Made by a program: the position numbers and the translations under genes. The notes beneath the pieces are model-generated. The model was not told the DNA's origin, searched no databases, and saw only the letters and a list, made by a program, of their open reading frames with translations. A DNA stretch of 64,000 nt. Source: Bacteroidales bacterium. Lineage in GTDB: Bacteria > Bacteroidota > Bacteroidia > Bacteroidales > UBA932. Where the stretch lies: the NCBI GenBank assembly GCA_024401825.1, contig JAKSKF010000001.1, forward strand, positions 1-64,000, written 5' to 3'. Positions 23,842-32,161 of the stretch are shown here, piece by piece. Positions within the stretch are counted from its first letter, which is position 1; every line of letters begins with the position of its first letter.

Positions 23842-24007
23842 AATCAGAACATCGGAAGAGCTCTACGATATGATTCTTTCACATCCGTCGTGGACCGAAA
23901 ACAAACAGAAAGGTTGCATCGAATATTTCTGCCTGACCGAAGGCAGTAGTTTCGAAGCCGAATGGGATGGATTTCAAAATTACAAGTACAGACAAATGAA
24001 AATATGA
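23834..24007 (+). CDS. Small acidic protein between helicase and annealing protein
   Basis: 57 residues, MSKIRTSEELYDMILSHPSW onward, ending QNYKYRQMKI. It overlaps the helicase gene by 8 nt at its start and the Rad52-family gene by ATGA at its end (24004-24007), so all three are translationally coupled. Size and place suggest a partner of one of these enzymes. No family recognised. Confidence 0.65.
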   Translation: MSKIRTSEELYDMILSHPSWTENKQKGCIEYFCLTEGSSFEAEWDGFQNYKYRQMKI

Positions 24008-24870
24008 TAATGGATAAAAACATTGTCGGGGGATTCGCTCCCCCTGGGGTTGAAATGATACACACCCCGTCTATTAAGTTTCGCTCACTCTTACCTTCCG
24101 AGGTGGATGTAAGACCAGCAGAGACCAATAACCTAAAAGCCACCCTCCTTCTTTATCAAGATGCAAGATGTGCTCAGAACATCCTTGATGAGAGTGTTGG
24201 TCAGTTCAATTGGCAGAAGGAGTACTATGAATCAAATGGGCTTCTGTTCTGTAAGATTGGCATTAGAGACATAGAAACGGGTGAGTGGATATGGAAAGCC
24301 GACACTGGTTCCAAAAGCAACATTGAAGGAGACAAAGGGTTAGCCTCCGATGCTTTCAAACGTTCGGCTGTTTCCTGGGGCATAGGCCGCGAACTCTATA
24401 CGGCTCCTAGAATAACTATTCCTCTGACCGAAAAGGACATGTTCAGTGGCAAACTGTCTCAGACTTTCTCCGTTTCAGATATGGCAGTCGTAGATGGGAC
24501 AATCACAAAGCTGACCATCGTTGATAAGTGGGGCAAGGAACGTTTCTCTTACTCATCGGCAAAGCAGAATGTGGCCGCTTCATCAACACCGATTCTCAGT
24601 GACGAGAAGGAGATACCGCGCTTCACATCTGCCCATACTCAGAGCAACGAGCCAAGCTCATCAAGAATCGAAGCTCTCAAAGCTTTCTGTTCCGAGAAGA
24701 AGAGTGAACCTGGCATAGACCTGATAGCACTTAAAGCTTTTTATGAAAGCTATATGAAGCCTTCCAAGGAAGACCCTAGCAAAACGAGGATAGAGGCTAT
24801 GTCCTATCTCAATCTTCCCAAGCTTTGGGAGGCCTTCCTGGTCAACAGAAGAAACTATAAGAGCACTTGA
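24004..24870 (+). CDS. Rad52/Rad22-family single-strand annealing protein
   Basis: 288 residues from ATG 24004 (or 286 from ATG 24010). Phage-type Rad52-like proteins anneal complementary single strands during recombination-dependent replication. Family block at about 45-145: AQNILDESVGQFNWQKEYYE, CKIGIRDIETGEWIWKADTG and GLASDAFKRSAVSWGIGREL followed by YTAPRI, the hallmark of the Rad52_Rad22 fold. The C-terminal half is variable, with a serine-rich linker and a helical tail. Last gene before attR; terminator at 24886-24917. Confidence 0.88.
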   Translation: MIMDKNIVGGFAPPGVEMIHTPSIKFRSLLPSEVDVRPAETNNLKATLLLYQDARCAQNILDESVGQFNWQKEYYESNGLLFCKIGIRDIETGEWIWKADTGSKSNIEGDKGLASDAFKRSAVSWGIGRELYTAPRITIPLTEKDMFSGKLSQTFSVSDMAVVDGTITKLTIVDKWGKERFSYSSAKQNVAASSTPILSDEKEIPRFTSAHTQSNEPSSSRIEALKAFCSEKKSEPGIDLIALKAFYESYMKPSKEDPSKTRIEAMSYLNLPKLWEAFLVNRRNYKST

Positions 24871-24885
24871 TTTGTTTACGTTTTG

Positions 24886-24917
24886 AACGCACCTCTGCTG
24901 TGATGTACAGGTGCGTT
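24886..24917 (+). terminator. Terminator after the Rad52-like gene
   Basis: Perfect 9 bp inverted repeat AACGCACCT / AGGTGCGTT (24886-24894, 24909-24917) with a 14 nt loop, then ATTTCGTTG. Sits 15 nt past the stop codon. Confidence 0.65.
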
Positions 24918-24934
24918 ATTTCGTTGTTTTTGTT

Positions 24935-24942
24935 TATCTTTG
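24935..24942 (+). promoter_or_regulatory. Outward-facing promoter near attR
   Basis: TATCTTTG matches the -7 consensus, preceded by T/G-rich sequence. No coding gene follows until the susC gene at 25529; a transcript would cross attR and stop at the hairpin 25055-25083. Confidence 0.5.
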
Positions 24943-25017
24943 TGAAGCCAAGAGAGAGGGCGTTTTGAATGTCACAGTGCAACTCACTGATATTGTGCGG
25001 AGCATGTTAAATGTTTA

Positions 25018-25046
25018 GTCGCGGGTCCGAGCCCCGTTTTCCGCTC
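25018..25046 (+). repeat. attR: displaced 3' end of tRNA-Gly
   Basis: Perfect 29 bp copy of 12578-12606. Followed by CAAAAT-free sequence AAAATGATAAAGG and the native tRNA terminator, which marks it as the original chromosomal end. Confidence 0.95.
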
Positions 25047-25054
25047 AAAATGAT

Positions 25055-25083
25055 AAAGGACAGCCGACAGGTTGTCCTTTTTT
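25055..25083 (+). terminator. Native terminator of tRNA-Gly, displaced
   Basis: AAAGGACA / TGTCCTTT (25055-25062, 25073-25080) with a 10 nt loop and a continuing T run. Confidence 0.85.
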
Positions 25084-25452
25084 GATTTGAAGGCGGCCCC
25101 TTTTGCTGGTATAATGGTATAATTGACAAAAACGGCGGGGTGGACATTTTTGCTCACGGTCTCTGATTTTAGGGGAGGGCGTGAGCAACCGTTTTCAGGG
25201 ACCACCCCCGAGGCTGGAGGCAGAACGGCTTTGCAAGACACTGTCTGAAAGTCTTTCGCCTGAACAAAAACGGCCAAAACGTTCATTTTGACCCAATTTT
25301 TCACCCTTGAATGAACAAATTCGCCGTTTTTGTTCAGCCCGGTCAAAACGTTTTCAGGGAAACGAAGACCGTGGGCAAGAGGGGAAGTGACCACAGACAA
25401 AACCGTCTCCCAGCCCCCTGGAACGGCTGATTTGTGGGGGGGTAATTTTTTC
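25084..25452. other. Long structured non-coding region upstream of susC
   Basis: About 370 bp without a credible gene. Holds a perfect 15 bp inverted repeat CTGAACAAAAACGGC / GCCGTTTTTGTTCAG (25260-25274, 25323-25337), a 9 bp inverted repeat TTGCTCACG / CGTGAGCAA (25150-25158, 25180-25188), and a 12 nt direct repeat CGTTTTCAGGGA (25190-25201, 25349-25360). A minus-strand frame across it looks accidental. Confidence 0.55.
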
Positions 25453-25460
25453 TATCTTTG
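25453..25460 (+). promoter_or_regulatory. Promoter of the SusC/SusD operon
   Basis: TATCTTTG at 25453-25460 after a T-rich stretch; predicted leader of about 60 nt before the susC ATG. Confidence 0.7.
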
Positions 25461-25528
25461 CGAGAGCCTACAGGGGAAGAACTTGCAGGCCGTATTTTTA
25501 TCAAAATCAACCAAAAAAACCACAGGAA

Positions 25529-28500
25529 ATGAAGAAACTGATTCTCACAGCATTTCTGGCTGTCTCCTGTATTCTCGTCAACGCGCAGGTGAAACAAGTC
25601 ACCGGCGTTGTCATCGACAATGCAGGAGTACCTGTAATCGGAGCCTCGGTCATCGAGAAAAACGTCACTCCGACAAACGGAACAGTCACGACAGTAGAAG
25701 GAACTTTCTCCCTACAGGCGCACAAAGACGCCACTTTGAGCGTATCCGCAATAGGATACAAGACCGTTGAAGTCAAAGTCCAGGGAAACGGCAGCCTCTC
25801 CGTCACACTCATTGAAGACAATGAACTCCTCGACGAAGTTGTCGTAGTGGGTTACGGCGTACAGAAAAAGGTCAACCTTACGGGAGCCGTGGCCTCCGTC
25901 AAGGGAGAAGAACTGCAGAGCCGTCCCCTCGGAGACGTTACCCAGGCTCTCCAGGGCCTTGTTCCCGGCCTTACGGTGTCATCGCCTTCGGCTGGAACTC
26001 CCGGTGCCTCATCAACCATCCAGCTCCGCGGTCAGGGCAACCTCTCCGGCACAGGAACTCCCTATGTTCTGGTTGACGGCGTTGAAATGAGTCTTTCAGA
26101 CGTCAACCCCAACGACGTGGAGAGCATCTCAGTGCTGAAGGACGCCTCTGCCTGCGCCATCTACGGAGCGCGCGCCGCTTACGGTGTCATTCTTGTCACC
26201 ACCAAGAAGGGAGAGGAAGGCAAGGCCAAGGTAAGCTATTCCGGAAACGTTGGCTGGAGTGCACCTACCCGTCTGCCTCATATGGTCGATTCTTATACTT
26301 TCGCACAGTACTGGAACGAGGGTGTCACCAACGCCGGTATGCCGGGAAGGAAATATTCCGACGAGAAACTCGCTCTCCTCAAGCAGTTCTGCGAAAACCC
26401 CTCATCCGTTGACCCTTGGCAGGAACTGGGAGCCGGAGCGTCCATGAATCCCGCTTTCGAGAACTCCGAGTCCGGAATAGGAAACACCGACTACTTCGCC
26501 CTCCACTACAAGGATTGGGCTTTGAAGCACAAGCACAACCTGAGCCTGAGCGGCGGAACCAAGACCGCAAAATACTACATCAGCGCCGGAATGTACTCTG
26601 AAGACGGAATCCTCCGTTATGCAAAGATGGATTACCAGAGATTCAACATCTCAGCCAACACGTCAGCGCAACTGTTCAAATGGTTGAAGGCTTCCCTCAA
26701 CACCAAGTTCAGCCACTCAATCCAGGATTCACCCTTCGGAGACGGAGGTCTGAGCTACGGATTCTTCCACTCTCTCGCGCGATTCCGTCCTACCGTCCAC
26801 CATATCGACCCCAACGGACATTTCACGGAACTTTCTATGATTCCCTATCTCCAGAGCGGTACCTTCACCCGGAACAACAGGGACAATTTCGACATTACGG
26901 GTTCTCTCCAGGCCCAGCCTGTCAAGAACTGGTTCATCAATCTGGAATACACCAACAAGCAGGGAATAAGCAATTACGAGGCGGAGAACATCGCTCCTGA
27001 CATCTATGCCGCCGACGGTGTTACCACAAGCAAGGGACAGAGAGACGAACTCGGCGTTTACAAGGACGGCAAGTACACAAAGTCCAATACCCACAGGGTA
27101 TATCAGAGCATCAACCTCTATACCTCCTACACGGCTTCCATCGCCGACTCCCACAACATCAGCGCGATGCTCGGCTTCCAGGAAGAGCAGTTGAACTACA
27201 ACTACACCTACAATTCCGTGACGGGACTGTATTCCACCTCAAACCCCAACGCCTCGATGGGTTCCGGTGACAAGGTGTCTCAGGACAGCCGTTACAGCTG
27301 GGCCACTATGGGATTTTTCGGACGTATCAACTATGATTACAAGGGCAGGTACCTTCTTGAAGTGAACGGACGCTACGACGGCTCTTCACGCTTCGCCGCT
27401 GACCACCGCTGGGGTTTCTTCCCTTCAGTTTCAGCCGGCTGGAACATCCACAAGGAAAACTTTATGGCAAACGCAAAGGCAGTGTCCAACCTCAAGCTCA
27501 GAGCCTCTTACGGCCTTCTGGGAAATCAGGCCGGCGCATCCACTTACACCTTTGCTTCCACTATGAGCCTGAGCGGCGGACTTGGCAGCTACATTTTCAG
27601 CGACGGACGCCACAACTACACCAACGCCCCCGGCGTTGTGGACCCCTCGACCACTTGGGAGAAAGTTCGGAGCGCAAACATAGGTGTTGACTTCGGATTC
27701 TTCAACGATGCCCTCCAGGGTTCATTCGACCTCTTCCAGCGCGACACAAAGGATATGCTCGGCCCTGGTCTCGACTTCCCCGACTTCTTCGGAGCAAGCG
27801 CGCCCCAGACCAACAACGCATCCCTGCGCAACCGCGGTTGGGAATTCGCAATCAGCTACAGGGGACACGTAGGAAAGGACTTCAGATATATGGTAGGAGC
27901 TTCCGTGGCGGACGCTACGTCAGTGGTGACCGAATATGAGAACCCCACCTTCACCAACCCCTCAGGAAACTGGTACAACGGCAAGTCAGTCGGAGAAATC
28001 TGGGGTTACAGGGCAGACGGCCTCATCCAGACCCAGACCGAAGCTGACGCCTACAACAGCGACATCAATCTTTCCTATCTCAGTTCATCTCCCTGGGCCC
28101 CCGGTGACGTGAAATACCGCGACCTCGACGGAAACAACATCATTGACAAAGGAAAGAACGTTCTCGGAGACACCGGCGACTTCACCATCATCGGCAACAC
28201 GACTCCCAGATTCAACTACACCTTCAACTTCCTCCTGGAATACAAGGGTCTCTCCCTGAGCGCTCTCTTCCAGGGAGTAGGCAAGCGTGACTGGTTCCCC
28301 AACGGAGTATATTTCTGGGGATGGGGACCTTTCGCCCAGGTAACCGTATTCGACGAGCATCTGGATTACTGGTCTGAATCGAACACTGATGCATACTATC
28401 CGAAGCCTTACATCCACAATGCCGGCGGTATCGGAGTTTACCAGAACAAGAACAAGCAGACATCCGACCGCTATATGCAGGACGCTTCCTACCTCAGGCT

Positions 28501-28726
28501 CAAGACTCTCACCCTGTCTTATGACCTGCCTCAGAAATGGATGGACAAGGTCAGGATGAAGGGCGTCAAGGTTTATTTCTCCGGAGAAAACCTCCTGACC
28601 TTCACCAAACTGTCCAAGATATTCGACCCTGAAGGAATCTTCTCATCCAATTCATACACCTCAGAGGGAGGAAAGAACTATCCTATGAACAAAGTGGTTT
28701 CCCTCGGTCTTGTAATCAATCTTTAA
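25529..28726 (+). CDS. susC: SusC-family TonB-dependent outer-membrane receptor
   Basis: 1065 residues. Outer-membrane barrel that imports oligosaccharides with its SusD partner, powered by TonB. Signal peptide MKKLILTAFLAVSCILVNAQ; carboxypeptidase-regulatory-like domain about 24-95 (VTGVVIDNAGVPVIGASVIE); TonB-box region LDEVVVVGYG (101-110); plug domain (LVDGVEMSLSDVNPNDVESI; SACAIYGARAAYGVILVTTK); long beta-barrel with aromatic-rich strands; typical last strand NKVVSLGLVINL. No STN or sigma-factor-interaction extension, so regulation is not by the anti-sigma route. Followed after 12 nt by susD. Confidence 0.97.
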   Translation: MKKLILTAFLAVSCILVNAQVKQVTGVVIDNAGVPVIGASVIEKNVTPTNGTVTTVEGTFSLQAHKDATLSVSAIGYKTVEVKVQGNGSLSVTLIEDNELLDEVVVVGYGVQKKVNLTGAVASVKGEELQSRPLGDVTQALQGLVPGLTVSSPSAGTPGASSTIQLRGQGNLSGTGTPYVLVDGVEMSLSDVNPNDVESISVLKDASACAIYGARAAYGVILVTTKKGEEGKAKVSYSGNVGWSAPTRLPHMVDSYTFAQYWNEGVTNAGMPGRKYSDEKLALLKQFCENPSSVDPWQELGAGASMNPAFENSESGIGNTDYFALHYKDWALKHKHNLSLSGGTKTAKYYISAGMYSEDGILRYAKMDYQRFNISANTSAQLFKWLKASLNTKFSHSIQDSPFGDGGLSYGFFHSLARFRPTVHHIDPNGHFTELSMIPYLQSGTFTRNNRDNFDITGSLQAQPVKNWFINLEYTNKQGISNYEAENIAPDIYAADGVTTSKGQRDELGVYKDGKYTKSNTHRVYQSINLYTSYTASIADSHNISAMLGFQEEQLNYNYTYNSVTGLYSTSNPNASMGSGDKVSQDSRYSWATMGFFGRINYDYKGRYLLEVNGRYDGSSRFAADHRWGFFPSVSAGWNIHKENFMANAKAVSNLKLRASYGLLGNQAGASTYTFASTMSLSGGLGSYIFSDGRHNYTNAPGVVDPSTTWEKVRSANIGVDFGFFNDALQGSFDLFQRDTKDMLGPGLDFPDFFGASAPQTNNASLRNRGWEFAISYRGHVGKDFRYMVGASVADATSVVTEYENPTFTNPSGNWYNGKSVGEIWGYRADGLIQTQTEADAYNSDINLSYLSSSPWAPGDVKYRDLDGNNIIDKGKNVLGDTGDFTIIGNTTPRFNYTFNFLLEYKGLSLSALFQGVGKRDWFPNGVYFWGWGPFAQVTVFDEHLDYWSESNTDAYYPKPYIHNAGGIGVYQNKNKQTSDRYMQDASYLRLKTLTLSYDLPQKWMDKVRMKGVKVYFSGENLLTFTKLSKIFDPEGIFSSNSYTSEGGKNYPMNKVVSLGLVINL

Positions 28727-28738
28727 ATCGACACGGAA

Positions 28739-30511
28739 ATGAGAAAAAATAATATTATCCTGCTTTGCGCAGCCGCTTTGACCTTAACCGGCTGTTTTGA
28801 CCTCAACAAGACACCGGAAGGAGTCCTGTCCACCACCGGAGCATTCACTTCCATAGGTGAGATTCAGAATTACGTGAATCAGTTCTACGAGAGCGCCGTT
28901 CGCATAAACGAGATGTCCGCCGGCGGCGGCAGCGGAATATGCGGCACGGACATCAACAGCGACAACCTCGCGTCCAATGCGGCCGTCACGAGAATCAACG
29001 GAGGACTGGCAAAGTCCAACGCTTCTTCCCTGGGCACGTACAACAATATCAGGAACGTCAACTTCTTCCTCACCAATCTCGACAACTATCCCAGTCCCGA
29101 CCAGAGCCAGTTCAAACAGCTCGTCGGCGAAGGATACTACTTCCGCGCCTGGTACTACTACCAGCTGTTCATAAGCTACGGCCCCATTGCCATAGTGAAG
29201 GAACCCCTCGCACCGGACCCGGAAAAGATGAAACTCGGAAGAAACGGCAGGACCGAGGTGGCCGATTTCATCATCTCCGACCTCAAGACGGCCATTGAAC
29301 TTCTGGGCGAGCAGTCATCCTGCGCGGGAATGAGAATCCACAAGGACGTTGCGCGCGCCCTCTTGAGCGAGGTCGCTCTCTTCGAGGGAACCTGGGAGAA
29401 GTACCACAAGGCCGCAAATGACGCTTTCTACGACAAGACCGTCACCGATGAGAAAATAGCCGGATATCTCCAGACGGCAGCCAACGCGGCCAAGGAGATT
29501 ATGGACAGGGGCGTATGGGCGATATCCACTGCCGGCGGAGTCAATGACGCATACCGCAGCATATTCGCAACCACAGACCTCGGTTCCAACAAGGAGATTC
29601 TCTGGTACAAGAAGTACGATGGAGACAATGTGGGCAACTGTGTTGACAGATACCTCAATACCGGAGGCGCCGGCATCGGCGTGACCGCTTCCCTCGTGGA
29701 CGATTACCTGACAATCGAAGGCAAGCCCTTCGTAGGCCAGGAGAAGGAGAATGCCAAGAAGGCGGCCTACGGAACTGAGCTCCAGCCCACACTCCGCGAC
29801 CCCCGACTTGCGCAGACGGTTGCCATCCCCGGCCAGAAGATTCATCCCAACGGAACAACCCTTGAATTCGCCCCTCTGGCAGGTGACGGTTCCGCATACG
29901 GAACAAACACTACCGGATACACACTGTTGAAACACAACCAGATAGACTATACCGGCAACGTTCAGGCCGAATACAAGGGAGCAACGCCTGCCATCCAGTT
30001 CCGCTATGCTGACGTTATACTGAACTATGCGGAGGCCCTCGCAGAATTGAACGGAGAGGCCAATGCCGCGGCCATCATAGCTGCAGTTCAGCCCCTGCGT
30101 GACCGTGTAGGTATGCCTGGTATGAATTTCGACAGGGAATACAACACCGCAGAAGACTATCCTTTCAAGGATTTGAACAAGTATATCCAGGCTGTGCGCC
30201 GCGAGCGCAGGGTCGAACAGGCTGTCGAGGGAAGACGTCTGACCGACATTCTCCGCTGGGCCGCAGCAGACAAGATTCTCAGGGGCTGGTGGCCTACGGG
30301 CGCCCGCTTCACGGGAACCAACCTCGGTGAGAAGTTCAAGGATGCCGGTATCAGGGTCAACGAGAAGGGTGACATCGTCCCCATCGACCCCGCTACCTCA
30401 GCGTTCAACGGAGGATACGGATTCAATCTCGGAAGAGATTACCTGCTTCCCATCCAGGAAAGGATGATTTCCATAACGAACGGACTTTGGGAACAGAATC
30501 CCGGCTGGTAG
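28739..30511 (+). CDS. susD: SusD/RagB-family surface glycan-binding lipoprotein
   Basis: 590 residues. Lid of the SusC transporter. Lipoprotein signal with acylated Cys19 (ALTLTGC); N-terminal DLNKTPEGVLSTTGAFTS; TPR-like helices (YFRAWYYYQLFISYGPIAIV); conserved C-terminal segment IQAVRRERRVEQAVEGRRLTDILRW in pieces, ending LGRDYLLPIQERMISITNG. The binding face cannot be predicted from sequence alone. Same operon as susC, with a separate promoter for the sulfatases after it. Confidence 0.97.
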   Translation: MRKNNIILLCAAALTLTGCFDLNKTPEGVLSTTGAFTSIGEIQNYVNQFYESAVRINEMSAGGGSGICGTDINSDNLASNAAVTRINGGLAKSNASSLGTYNNIRNVNFFLTNLDNYPSPDQSQFKQLVGEGYYFRAWYYYQLFISYGPIAIVKEPLAPDPEKMKLGRNGRTEVADFIISDLKTAIELLGEQSSCAGMRIHKDVARALLSEVALFEGTWEKYHKAANDAFYDKTVTDEKIAGYLQTAANAAKEIMDRGVWAISTAGGVNDAYRSIFATTDLGSNKEILWYKKYDGDNVGNCVDRYLNTGGAGIGVTASLVDDYLTIEGKPFVGQEKENAKKAAYGTELQPTLRDPRLAQTVAIPGQKIHPNGTTLEFAPLAGDGSAYGTNTTGYTLLKHNQIDYTGNVQAEYKGATPAIQFRYADVILNYAEALAELNGEANAAAIIAAVQPLRDRVGMPGMNFDREYNTAEDYPFKDLNKYIQAVRRERRVEQAVEGRRLTDILRWAAADKILRGWWPTGARFTGTNLGEKFKDAGIRVNEKGDIVPIDPATSAFNGGYGFNLGRDYLLPIQERMISITNGLWEQNPGW

Positions 30512-30556
30512 TCCCGTTCTGAACAGACTGAAGTTCCGCAAATTCGGTTTTTGACT

Positions 30557-30564
30557 TATATTTG
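30557..30564 (+). promoter_or_regulatory. Promoter of the sulfatase genes
   Basis: TATATTTG, 28 nt before the first sulfatase start; suggests that the sulfatases can be expressed apart from susCD. Confidence 0.65.
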
Positions 30565-30591
30565 CGGAACTTTATCAATTAATGACAACAG

Positions 30592-32148
30592 ATGATGAGA
30601 AGAGAAATGTTCTTCCTTTCCGCTCTGTATGCCGGATGCCTGGCGCCGCTTTCCGCAAGCGCGGAAGAGACCGGGGATTCCTGCAGCGGAGGGCGCGGCA
30701 AACCCAACGTCATAGTCATTCTGGCGGATGACCTCGGTTATGCCGACCTGCAGTGTTACGGAGCAAGGAACGTCAGGACACCCAACGTTGACAGACTGGC
30801 CCAAACCGGTGTCAGGTTCACCAACGCGCACGCGGTGGCATCCACCAGCACTCCTTCAAGGTATTCTCTTCTCACCGGAATGTATTCGTGGAGAAGGGAT
30901 GACACTGACATAGCCAGAGGCGACGCCGCTATGATAATCAGGCCGGGGCAGTATTCGCTTGCAGATATGTTCAAGGACTGCGGATATTCCACCGGAGCGG
31001 TCGGCAAATGGCATCTGGGCCTTGGAGACAGGGGAGGATGCCAGGACTGGAACGCTCCTCTGCCCTCAGCCCTCGGGGACATAGGCTTTGACTATTCCTA
31101 TATTATGGCCGCCACCGCGGACAGGGTTCCCTGCGTTTTCATCGAGAACGGAAAGGTGGCGAACTACGACCCCTCCGCGCCCATCTTCGTCAACTACGAA
31201 AAGAATTTCGAAGGCGAGCCCACAGGTCAGTCCAACCCCGAACTCCTGTACAATCTAAAGCCGAGCCACGGGCACGATATGTCCATTGTCAACGGCATCG
31301 GCCGCATAGGTTATATGAAAGGGGGAGGGAAGGCTCTCTGGAAAGACGAGGACATAGCGGACTCCATAACCGTTCACGCCGTGGATTTCATCAAGTCCCA
31401 CAAGGACGGACCCTTCTTCCTGTACTTCGCCACAAATGACGTTCACGTGCCCCGCTTCCCTCACGACAGATTCCGCGGACAAAGCGGGATGGGACTCAGG
31501 GGTGACGCCATTGTGCAGTTTGACTGGTGCGTGGGCGAGATTATGCGTACCCTCGAGGAACAGGGCATCGCTGACAACACCCTTGTCATCCTGACGAGCG
31601 ACAACGGCCCGGTAGTGGATGACGGATACGACGACAAGGCGGAGGAACTCCTGAACGGACACTGTCCCACAGGGCCCTGGAGAGGAGGAAAATACAGCGC
31701 CTTCGAAGGCGGGACCGCCGTTCCTTTCATCGTGAGCTGGCCCGGCACCGTACGGGAAAACGGAGAATCGGAAGCGCTAGTCTCCCACATCGACCTCTTC
31801 TCTTCACTTGCCTCCCTGTTGGGCGCAAAACTCCCCAAAGGCAGCGCCACAGACAGCAGGGACCAACTTGGAACCTTCCTCGGGGAAAACTCCGAAGGGA
31901 GGGAATATGTAATAGAACAGTCCGCATATCACGTCCTTTCTGTCAGGACCCCGAACTGGAAGTACATAGAACCCAACGACGGAGGGAAAAGAGTCTGGGG
32001 ACCTATGATTGAAACGGGGAACGAACCCGTCCCGCAACTTTACGATATGAGAAAAACCTCCTCGGAAAAGAGGAACGTGGCGGACAGGCACCCCGACATA
32101 CTGTTCAGGATGATGAGCATCCTGAGAAAAGAAAGAAACAGACAATAA
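30592..32148 (+). CDS. Secreted sulfatase, serine type (family S1)
   Basis: 518 residues. Hydrolyses sulfate esters using formylglycine made from a serine. Signal peptide to about residue 24 (LSASA). Metal ligands in ILADDLGYADLQCYG (Asp46, Asp47); active-site signature S86-T-P-S-R90 followed by YSLLTG; AVGKWHLG with the catalytic Lys/His; late ligands in TSDNGPV and HCPTGPWRGGKYSAFEGG. The layout is that of arylsulfatase-A-like enzymes; the exact S1 subfamily is not determined. A serine-type active site requires an anaerobic sulfatase-maturating enzyme, not seen in the window. Confidence 0.93.
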   Translation: MMRREMFFLSALYAGCLAPLSASAEETGDSCSGGRGKPNVIVILADDLGYADLQCYGARNVRTPNVDRLAQTGVRFTNAHAVASTSTPSRYSLLTGMYSWRRDDTDIARGDAAMIIRPGQYSLADMFKDCGYSTGAVGKWHLGLGDRGGCQDWNAPLPSALGDIGFDYSYIMAATADRVPCVFIENGKVANYDPSAPIFVNYEKNFEGEPTGQSNPELLYNLKPSHGHDMSIVNGIGRIGYMKGGGKALWKDEDIADSITVHAVDFIKSHKDGPFFLYFATNDVHVPRFPHDRFRGQSGMGLRGDAIVQFDWCVGEIMRTLEEQGIADNTLVILTSDNGPVVDDGYDDKAEELLNGHCPTGPWRGGKYSAFEGGTAVPFIVSWPGTVRENGESEALVSHIDLFSSLASLLGAKLPKGSATDSRDQLGTFLGENSEGREYVIEQSAYHVLSVRTPNWKYIEPNDGGKRVWGPMIETGNEPVPQLYDMRKTSSEKRNVADRHPDILFRMMSILRKERNRQ

Positions 32149-32161
32149 TAGCAACCACAAT

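Larger units (their letters stand above)
12578..25046 (+). mobile_element. 12.4 kb tRNA-Gly-integrated element (satellite-like or cryptic integrative island)
   Basis: Bounded by the perfect 29 bp repeat at 12578-12606 and 25018-25046. Carries an IntDOT-like integrase beside attL, an XRE regulator divergent from small genes, a second tyrosine recombinase catalytic domain, a winged-helix protein, a helicase-primase fusion, a Rad52-family annealing protein and a cargo block of lipoproteins. Base composition is lower in GC than both flanks. No relaxase, structural phage gene, terminase or conjugation gene is present. Integration leaves a complete tRNA on the left and the old T-arm remnant plus tRNA terminator on the right. 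Confidence 0.93.

Noticed and set aside
12578..25046. Interpretation as a complete prophage or a conjugative transposon
   Set aside because: No capsid, portal, terminase, lysis, relaxase or Tra gene in 12.4 kb.
24984..25400. 138-codon minus-strand frame spanning attR and the susC upstream region
   Set aside because: Crosses the integration junction and the tRNA remnant, so it cannot be an old gene.
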